Shown: positions 58,193-64,000 of the stretch, one piece after another
How positions within the stretch are numbered: position 1 is the stretch's first letter
Layout: each line of letters begins with the position of its first letter
Assembly: GCF_003675385.1 (NCBI RefSeq)
Contig: NZ_RCWZ01000002.1
Span: forward strand, 248,001-312,000
Source: Mucilaginibacter kameinonensis
GTDB taxonomy: Bacteria; Bacteroidota; Bacteroidia; Sphingobacteriales; Sphingobacteriaceae
DNA length: 64,000 nt
Reading direction: 5' to 3'
Notes under the pieces: model-generated
Told to the model about the DNA's origin: nothing
The model's input: the letters and a program-made list of their open reading frames with translations, nothing else
Databases searched by the model: none
Position numbers and translations under genes: made by a program

Positions 58193-61100
58193 ATGAAGTA
58201 CACCTTTCCCCTTGTTTGCCTGGTTGCCGTTTTATTTAGTGCATGTAAAAAAGCTACACTTTTTGAACAGATCCCTTCCTCGCACTCTGGTATTACCTTC
58301 AATAATAAAATTGTTGAAAACGATGCAATAAACCCCTTAACCAAACTTAATTTATACAATGGGGGCGGAGTAGGGATAGGTGATTTTAATAATGATGGCT
58401 TGCAGGATATTTACTTTGTGGCCAATACAACATCAAATAAGCTATATCTTAATAAAGGGGATATGAAATTTGATGACGTAACAACGGCGGCAGGTGTTGG
58501 CGGCAGCGGCGGATGGGGCAGAGGAGTAGCCGTTGTTGATATTAACAACGACGGGCTTATGGATATTTATGTGTGTTATACCTTGCTTGATGATTCGGTT
58601 AAGCGCACTAACCTGCTTTATGTAAACCAGGGTATAGGTAAGGATGGTGTACCGCATTTTAAAGAAATGGCTAAGGAATACGGGCTTAATGTAAAGCTAC
58701 ACTCCACTATGGCATCGTTTTTTGATTATGATAACGATGGCGACCTTGATATGTACCTTACCGTTAATGAGGCCGTAGCCGGTGATAATCAAAGCACATT
58801 CAGGCCAATAATTACTAATGGAACCCACCGCAGTACGGGGCAACTTTTCCGTTGCGACTGGGATCCAGTACTGAAGCACCCTGTTTATACCAATGTATCA
58901 AAACAGGCGGGTATAGGCACCGAAGGATACGGCCATGCAGCTACTATTGTTGATATTAACCGAGATGGATGGAAAGATATTTACGTAACCAACGATTTTT
59001 TAACAGATAACATTTTATACATCAATAACGGTAACGGTACCTTTACCGATAAGGTACAGGAGTATTTTAAGCACACCGCATTCAGCTCGATGGGGCAGGA
59101 TATTGAGGATGTGAATAATGATGGCCTTGCCGATGTTTTTGAGGTTGACATGAACCCCGAGGATAACTACCGGAAAAAGATGTTCATGCCGCCAAATAAC
59201 TACCAGATATTTCAAAATTTTGATAGGTATAAATACCAGTATCAATATACCCGTAATACGCTGCAATTAAATAATGGTCCGCGAATTGGAGGCAATGATT
59301 CCATTGGCGATCCCTCATTTAGTGATGTAGCTTTTTTAAGTGGTGTAGGCCAGACAGACTGGAGCTGGGGCCCTATGATAACTGATTTTGATAATGACGG
59401 CTATCGCGATATTGTGATAACCAATGGTTACCCGCGCGATGTAACCGATCATGATTTTATAACCTTTAGGCAGATGGCCTATTCTGTAGCGTCAACCCAG
59501 CAAGTGCTTGACCAGATTCCGGTTGTGAAAATACCTAATTACGCGTTCCGCAATACCAATGGTGTACAATTTGAGGATGTAACCAAAAGTTGGGGGCTGA
59601 GCGTTCCGTCGTTTTCAAACGGTTGTGCTTATGCCGATCTGGATAATGATGGCACCATGGATATGGTGATTAATAATATTAACGACGAGGCATTCATCTA
59701 CAAAAATACATCCCGTAAAAGCGCGCTAAACAATAGTAATTACTTACATATACAATTTCATGGCGGTCCTAAAAACCTGAACGGGCTTGGTGCCTTTGCC
59801 GATATCTATTATAATCATGGCAAACATCAGTATTATGAAAATACACCATATCGCGGCTATTTATCAACCATCCAGAATATTGCCCATTTTGGCTTAGGTA
59901 ACGTTTCTAAGCTCGATTCGGTGGTGATTCGCTGGGATAACGGTAAAAAGCAGGTGCTTACCAATGTTAAAACCAATCAAACAATCCAGGTTAAAATTGC
60001 CGATGCAAAGCTTGATTATAGTAACAAGCAACTGGCTATAGATAATGTTGCGTTATTTAAAGACGTCACCAAATCGGCAGGGATAACTTATAAACATAAC
60101 GATCAGGACTATATCGACTTTAACGTTCAGAAGCTGCTTCCGCATAAACTATCGGAATATACGCCGGCCGTAGCGGTTGGCGATGTGGATGGCAATGGTT
60201 TTGATGATATGGTTGTAGGAGGTACAACCAAATATCCTGCTCAGTTATTGTTGCAGCAAGCCAGCGGTAAGTTTATTCAGCGCGATCTGGTACCTCAGAC
60301 TAAAATTATTGCACCCGTTGGTAATCCTAATGATATGGCGCATATGATATCGCCGGTGCGTGTTAAAGACGAAGGCATGTTGCTTTTTGATGCCGATGGT
60401 GATGGCGACCTTGATTTGTATGTAGCCAGCGGCGGTTATGAAAGCGAACCGGGCTCATCAAACTACCAGGACAGGCTTTATGTTAACGATGGAAAAGGTA
60501 ATTTTAAACTACAGCCGGATGCATTACCTAAAAACCTGACCAGTAAGTTGTGTGTAAAAGCCGCTGATATAAACCGCGACGGTAAAATGGACTTGTTTGT
60601 ATCCGGCCGTGTTAATCCATGGAATTATCCTAAGCCGGTATCAAGCTTTATTTTGCGTAACGATAGCAAAAACGGTGTTGTTAAATTCACGGACGTATCT
60701 GCGTCGGTAGCTAAAGAATTAAATAATATAGGCCTGGTTTGTGACGCCACCTTTACCGATTTTAATAACGACGGCTGGCCCGATCTGATCCTTACAGGCG
60801 AGTGGATGCCGATCACTTTCCTTAAAAATGATCATGGTGTTTACAAAAATGTAACGCAAAGTACTGGTGTTGAAAATAAGCTTGGCTGGTGGAATACCAT
60901 TGCTGCCGGCGATTTTGATCATGATGGTGATACCGATTATATTGTAGGTAACACCGGTTTGAATACTTTTTACAAAGCAAGCGATCAGTACCCGATTTAT
61001 ATTACAGCCAAAGATTTTGATAATAACGGCAGCTACGATGCTTTCCCATCCGTTTTTCTGAAAGATCAGGAAGGTAAGCTGCAGGAATTCCCCGCTTTTG

Positions 61101-61807
61101 GTCGTGATGATATTGTTAAGCAGATGATCAGCATGCGTATTAAGTTCCAAAACTATCGCTCATTTGCAACCGCTACAATGGATTCGGTAATAACACCCAA
61201 AATGCGCGAAGGAGCAATTCGTTTAAAAGTGAATTATTTGCAGTCGGTTTATTTACGCAATGATGGAGGCGGAAAATTTACCGCTATTCCGCTACCTGTT
61301 GAAGCACAGATGTCTGAACTATGCGGAATTACTGTTGATGATTTTGACGGGGACGGTAATCTGGACGTTGCACTAAATGGTAATGACTATGGTACAGAAG
61401 TGGCAACCGGCCGTTACGATGCATTTAATGGGTTACTACTTAAAGGCGATGGCAAAGGAGGCTTTAAACCACTCAGCATTATGCAAAGCGGTATTTATAT
61501 TCCGGGCAATGGCAAGGCATTGGTTAAGCTTAAGGGGGCCAGGGGCAACTACCTGCTGGCCGCCACCCAAAATCGTGACGCCATGAAACTATTTGAGCTG
61601 AAAAGGCCGGTTAAAACATACAACCTGCAGCCACTTGATGCATTTGCAACCGTAAAATACAAGAATGGTAAAACCGCCAGACAGGAGTTTTATAATGGCA
61701 ATTCTTTCTTGTCGCAATCGGGCAGATTTATTAATATTGATGATAACATGGCTTCAGTAACAATAACCGACAGCTATGGCCATCAACGTAACGTGCCAAT
61801 TAATTAA
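58193..61807 (+). CDS. FG-GAP/VCBS lipoprotein with ASPIC/UnbV domain (CRTAC1-like)
   Basis: 1204 residues. Lipobox VLFSAC gives lipidated Cys18. Repeated DxNxDGxxD calcium-loop motifs (IGDFNNDGLQDIYFVANTTS, VVDINNDGLMDIYVCYTL, YDNDGDLDMYLT, DADGDGDLDLYVASGG) form FG-GAP beta-propeller blades in both halves. An ASPIC/UnbV domain lies at about 520-602 (IAHFGLGNVSKLDSVVIRWD). Family members are often encoded after SusCD, as here. Function unproven; a surface adhesin or glycan scaffold is likely. The gene starts 20 bp after a terminator. Confidence 0.93.
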   Translation: MKYTFPLVCLVAVLFSACKKATLFEQIPSSHSGITFNNKIVENDAINPLTKLNLYNGGGVGIGDFNNDGLQDIYFVANTTSNKLYLNKGDMKFDDVTTAAGVGGSGGWGRGVAVVDINNDGLMDIYVCYTLLDDSVKRTNLLYVNQGIGKDGVPHFKEMAKEYGLNVKLHSTMASFFDYDNDGDLDMYLTVNEAVAGDNQSTFRPIITNGTHRSTGQLFRCDWDPVLKHPVYTNVSKQAGIGTEGYGHAATIVDINRDGWKDIYVTNDFLTDNILYINNGNGTFTDKVQEYFKHTAFSSMGQDIEDVNNDGLADVFEVDMNPEDNYRKKMFMPPNNYQIFQNFDRYKYQYQYTRNTLQLNNGPRIGGNDSIGDPSFSDVAFLSGVGQTDWSWGPMITDFDNDGYRDIVITNGYPRDVTDHDFITFRQMAYSVASTQQVLDQIPVVKIPNYAFRNTNGVQFEDVTKSWGLSVPSFSNGCAYADLDNDGTMDMVINNINDEAFIYKNTSRKSALNNSNYLHIQFHGGPKNLNGLGAFADIYYNHGKHQYYENTPYRGYLSTIQNIAHFGLGNVSKLDSVVIRWDNGKKQVLTNVKTNQTIQVKIADAKLDYSNKQLAIDNVALFKDVTKSAGITYKHNDQDYIDFNVQKLLPHKLSEYTPAVAVGDVDGNGFDDMVVGGTTKYPAQLLLQQASGKFIQRDLVPQTKIIAPVGNPNDMAHMISPVRVKDEGMLLFDADGDGDLDLYVASGGYESEPGSSNYQDRLYVNDGKGNFKLQPDALPKNLTSKLCVKAADINRDGKMDLFVSGRVNPWNYPKPVSSFILRNDSKNGVVKFTDVSASVAKELNNIGLVCDATFTDFNNDGWPDLILTGEWMPITFLKNDHGVYKNVTQSTGVENKLGWWNTIAAGDFDHDGDTDYIVGNTGLNTFYKASDQYPIYITAKDFDNNGSYDAFPSVFLKDQEGKLQEFPAFGRDDIVKQMISMRIKFQNYRSFATATMDSVITPKMREGAIRLKVNYLQSVYLRNDGGGKFTAIPLPVEAQMSELCGITVDDFDGDGNLDVALNGNDYGTEVATGRYDAFNGLLLKGDGKGGFKPLSIMQSGIYIPGNGKALVKLKGARGNYLLAATQNRDAMKLFELKRPVKTYNLQPLDAFATVKYKNGKTARQEFYNGNSFLSQSGRFINIDDNMASVTITDSYGHQRNVPIN

Positions 61808-61817
61808 ACTATTATAA

Positions 61818-63140
61818 ATGAGATTCTTGAGGATATTCATAGCCGCTGCAAGTTGTGCCCTTATATTAGGTTGCGGAGGTAAGGCTAAAAAGATACCACT
61901 GATTAAGGATGAAGACGTTATTCATAACAACGTTGATCAGCTTACGCAGGTTATTATATATGATGTTTTTACCCCTCCGGTAGCCAGTCGTATTTATGGA
62001 TATGCGACACTGGCTGCTTATGAGGCGCTTCGTTACGAAAAGCCTGAATATAATTCTATCACTGCACAGCTTAAGGCTTTTGGCCAGCCGCCACAGCCTC
62101 AGCAAGGAGTAAAGTATAATTATACACTTGCCGCTACAAATGCCTTTTTCACGGTGGCGCATAAGGTTACCTTTTCGATAGATTCGTTGAAAAAATATGA
62201 GGCCAAGGTTTACGCTATGTATAAAGATAACCTTGATGATTCAACCTATGCCCGTTCCATGGCGTTTGGCGAAAAGATTGGTAAGTACATATTAAAAAGG
62301 GCATCGGTTGATAATTATCCTCAAACCCGTGGCAAACCCAGGTTTTTAGGTAACGATAATCCCGGTAACTGGCACCCAACACCACCCGATTACCTGGACG
62401 GAGTTGAGTTTTGCTGGGGTACTATGCACACCTTCGCGGTTGATACTTCAACTATGTTTCCATTGCCGCCGCCGCCTGCTTTTAGTGAAAGCAAGGACAG
62501 TCAGTATTTCAAACAAACCATGGAAGTGTATAACCAAAGCAAAAACATCACCCCGGAGCAAAAAACGATTGCTAAGTTTTGGGACGATAACCCTTTTGTT
62601 ATTGAGCACAATGGGCACATGATGTTCGCTAATAAAAAGATCACCCCAGGCGGTCACTGGATTGGTATAACCGCCATTGCCTGCAAGCAAACCCATGCCG
62701 ATGTGGTAAAGACCGCGCAGGCTTACGCGCTTACATCAATAGCCTTGTATGATGCTTTTATTTGCGGCTGGCAGGTTAAATACGAAACTAACTACATAAG
62801 GCCGGTAACCATCATCAACGATAAAATTGATCACGATTGGCTGCCTATGTTGCAAACCCCTCCGTTCCCTGAATATCCAAGCGGGCATAGTGACATTAGC
62901 GGCGCTTCGGCGGTAGTGCTTACGCATTTATTTGGCGATAACTTTGCCTACCAGGATACCAGCGATCTGCGCTATATTGGGATGCAGCGCCACTTTGATT
63001 CCTTTTTGAAAGCTGCCGATGAAACTTCTGTTAGCAGGTTTTATGGCGGTATCCACTTCCGCAACAGTGTTGACCAGGGCGCTGTGCAAGGCCGTCAGGT
63101 AGGAGAGTACATCTGGAAAAAACTGAAACTAAAAAAATAA
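61818..63140 (+). CDS. Vanadium-haloperoxidase/PAP2-like lipoprotein
   Basis: 440 residues. Lipobox ALILGC gives lipidated Cys19. The vanadate/phosphate site is complete: Lys321 and Arg328-Pro329 in KYETNYIRP, PSGH at 354-357 with His357, and SRFYGGIH with Arg407 and His413 followed by Asp419. This K-x6-RP / PSGH / SRx5H set is shared by vanadium haloperoxidases and acid phosphatases; the length and the vanadate-type SRxxxGxHxxxD favour the haloperoxidase family. The start lies 10 bp after the FG-GAP gene stop. Peroxide-driven halide oxidation versus phosphatase activity cannot be told from sequence. Confidence 0.9.
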   Translation: MRFLRIFIAAASCALILGCGGKAKKIPLIKDEDVIHNNVDQLTQVIIYDVFTPPVASRIYGYATLAAYEALRYEKPEYNSITAQLKAFGQPPQPQQGVKYNYTLAATNAFFTVAHKVTFSIDSLKKYEAKVYAMYKDNLDDSTYARSMAFGEKIGKYILKRASVDNYPQTRGKPRFLGNDNPGNWHPTPPDYLDGVEFCWGTMHTFAVDTSTMFPLPPPPAFSESKDSQYFKQTMEVYNQSKNITPEQKTIAKFWDDNPFVIEHNGHMMFANKKITPGGHWIGITAIACKQTHADVVKTAQAYALTSIALYDAFICGWQVKYETNYIRPVTIINDKIDHDWLPMLQTPPFPEYPSGHSDISGASAVVLTHLFGDNFAYQDTSDLRYIGMQRHFDSFLKAADETSVSRFYGGIHFRNSVDQGAVQGRQVGEYIWKKLKLKK

Positions 63141-63155
63141 CGGCTTAACCATCTT

Positions 63156-64000
63156 ATGACTATTAAAAAAAGCACGTTAACCATATCATCTCTGTTATCA
63201 TTTTCTGCAATAATTGCCGGTTTGGCGCTTTTTAATAGCTGTAAGCATAAGCCGGCTTACCAACCATATAAACTTACCGGCGATGTTATAGTTGATGGTA
63301 AAAACCTGGTACAGTTAAAATGCACCCGTTGTCATTCGTTGGTACCTGTTGATGCATTGCCAAAAGATGTTTGGCTTAATCATACGCTGGTTAACATGGC
63401 GCCGTCGTTGCATATTTCAACTTATGGTGGCTCGTCTTATTTTAAAAATGACCCGCTTGATACTGCAGGTGCAACCATTGCCGAGTGGACTGCTATTTTA
63501 GATTATTATAAAAAAGCAGCTCCTAACACAGTGCTTCCTGCTAGAAAGCCTATTCCCCTAATGAATGATTGGGCGGGTTTCACACTTAAAAAGCCTGCAC
63601 CGGTAAGTTATACAAGCTTCACCACCATGGTAGCTACCAATCCGGCTACGCATAAATTGTACAGTGCCGATGCGGTTGATGAAAAACTGAATATCTGGGA
63701 TAGCAATTTGAAAATGGATTCTATCGCCAAACTTCCATCGGCAGCCGTTGATGTAACTTTTGGCAAGGATAGTTTGGGACATAATGTGGGCTTTTTCTCA
63801 TGCATAGGCCGCATGGCGCCAATTGATTTTCCAAATGGCAAGGTAGTGAAGGTTAATCTGGATGCCAAAGTGGTTAATAACGATCAAACTTATATCGCGT
63901 CAGATCTGCCACGTCCGGTTGGCACTGCAGTTGGCGATTTTAATAAGGATGGATTGCAGGATATTGTAGTTTGCGGTCAGGGTAAGTTTAAAGGCGGGGT
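63156..64000 (+). CDS. Heme-motif FG-GAP lipoprotein, 3' part missing
   Basis: 281 codons visible, open at the window end. Lipobox ALFNSC gives lipidated Cys29. A CxxCH motif, CTRCH (Cys56, Cys59, His60) in VQLKCTRCHSLVP, predicts covalent heme c binding at the surface-anchored N-terminus. Near the edge GDFNKDGLQDIVVCG is an FG-GAP calcium loop, so propeller blades continue beyond. It starts 15 bp after the haloperoxidase-like gene, completing a row of four lipoproteins in the operon. Confidence 0.85.
   Translation, partial: MTIKKSTLTISSLLSFSAIIAGLALFNSCKHKPAYQPYKLTGDVIVDGKNLVQLKCTRCHSLVPVDALPKDVWLNHTLVNMAPSLHISTYGGSSYFKNDPLDTAGATIAEWTAILDYYKKAAPNTVLPARKPIPLMNDWAGFTLKKPAPVSYTSFTTMVATNPATHKLYSADAVDEKLNIWDSNLKMDSIAKLPSAAVDVTFGKDSLGHNVGFFSCIGRMAPIDFPNGKVVKVNLDAKVVNNDQTYIASDLPRPVGTAVGDFNKDGLQDIVVCGQGKFKGG

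Noticed and set aside
61818..63140. Plain PAP2 lipid phosphatase
   Set aside because: The six-helix membrane topology of lipid phosphatases is absent and the protein is a 440-residue soluble-type lipoprotein, closer to vanadium haloperoxidases, though phosphatase activity remains possible.

Overview
The window reads as chromosomal DNA of a Bacteroidota bacterium. Evidence is a SusC/SusD pair, many TAnnTTTG-type (-7) promoters, few Shine-Dalgarno sequences, PorT-like outer-membrane proteins, and Bacteroidota-typical families (DUF3276/PUR-alpha, DUF1573 lipoprotein, DUF5522, MnmD, HsdR-N next to holA). Gene content and repeat style fit Sphingobacteriaceae (Mucilaginibacter/Pedobacter-like). The genus is inferred, not proven. 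No tRNA, rRNA, CRISPR array, transposase or phage gene was seen.

Layout. 1-2436: ECF sigma factor followed by a membrane-anchored beta-barrel protein and a truncated beta-barrel gene, translationally coupled. 2611-9824: housekeeping and envelope genes (lipoprotein, mazG, mnmD, metallo-beta-lactamase/rhodanese protein, DUF1569, M13 peptidase). 9825-10610: gene-poor, with a 28-codon ORF plus terminator and a 520-bp nested inverted-repeat structure. 10611-19652: valS, a hybrid histidine kinase, a secreted GH2 enzyme, HsdR-N protein divergent from holA, a small membrane protein. 19933-21353: APS kinase plus sulfotransferase. 21564-25529: secreted protein, EVE / CBM9-like / GHL10-like operon, MarR regulator. 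25587-31315: leftward cluster of DUF5522, metallo-hydrolase, coaE, YbbR protein, yajC, DUF1573, nusB and an amino-acid dehydrogenase. 31455-38820: thioredoxin, NTF2-type immunity-like lipoprotein, ABC exporter, PUR-alpha protein, membrane protein, mgtE, ychF. 39130-48654: AraC and HxlR regulators with two short-chain dehydrogenases, sulfatase, PAS-AraC regulator, small secreted proteins, M1 peptidase. 48874-64000: a carbohydrate/oxidation locus with a degenerate-Nudix regulator, GH3 glucosidase, SusC, SusD, a 1204-residue FG-GAP/ASPIC-UnbV lipoprotein, a vanadium-haloperoxidase-like lipoprotein and a truncated lipoprotein with a CxxCH heme motif and FG-GAP repeat.

The most promising part is this last locus. 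A shared palindrome GTGTA-N5-TACAC lies upstream of both the GH3 gene (next to the regulator) and susC, so the Nudix-type regulator may control the whole cluster. The coupling of a SusCD uptake pair with a surface haloperoxidase-like enzyme and a heme lipoprotein suggests oxidative or halogenating chemistry tied to glycan uptake, which is inference. The other notable layer is intergenic: at least six families of palindromic repeats occupy the gaps between genes, several of them nested.
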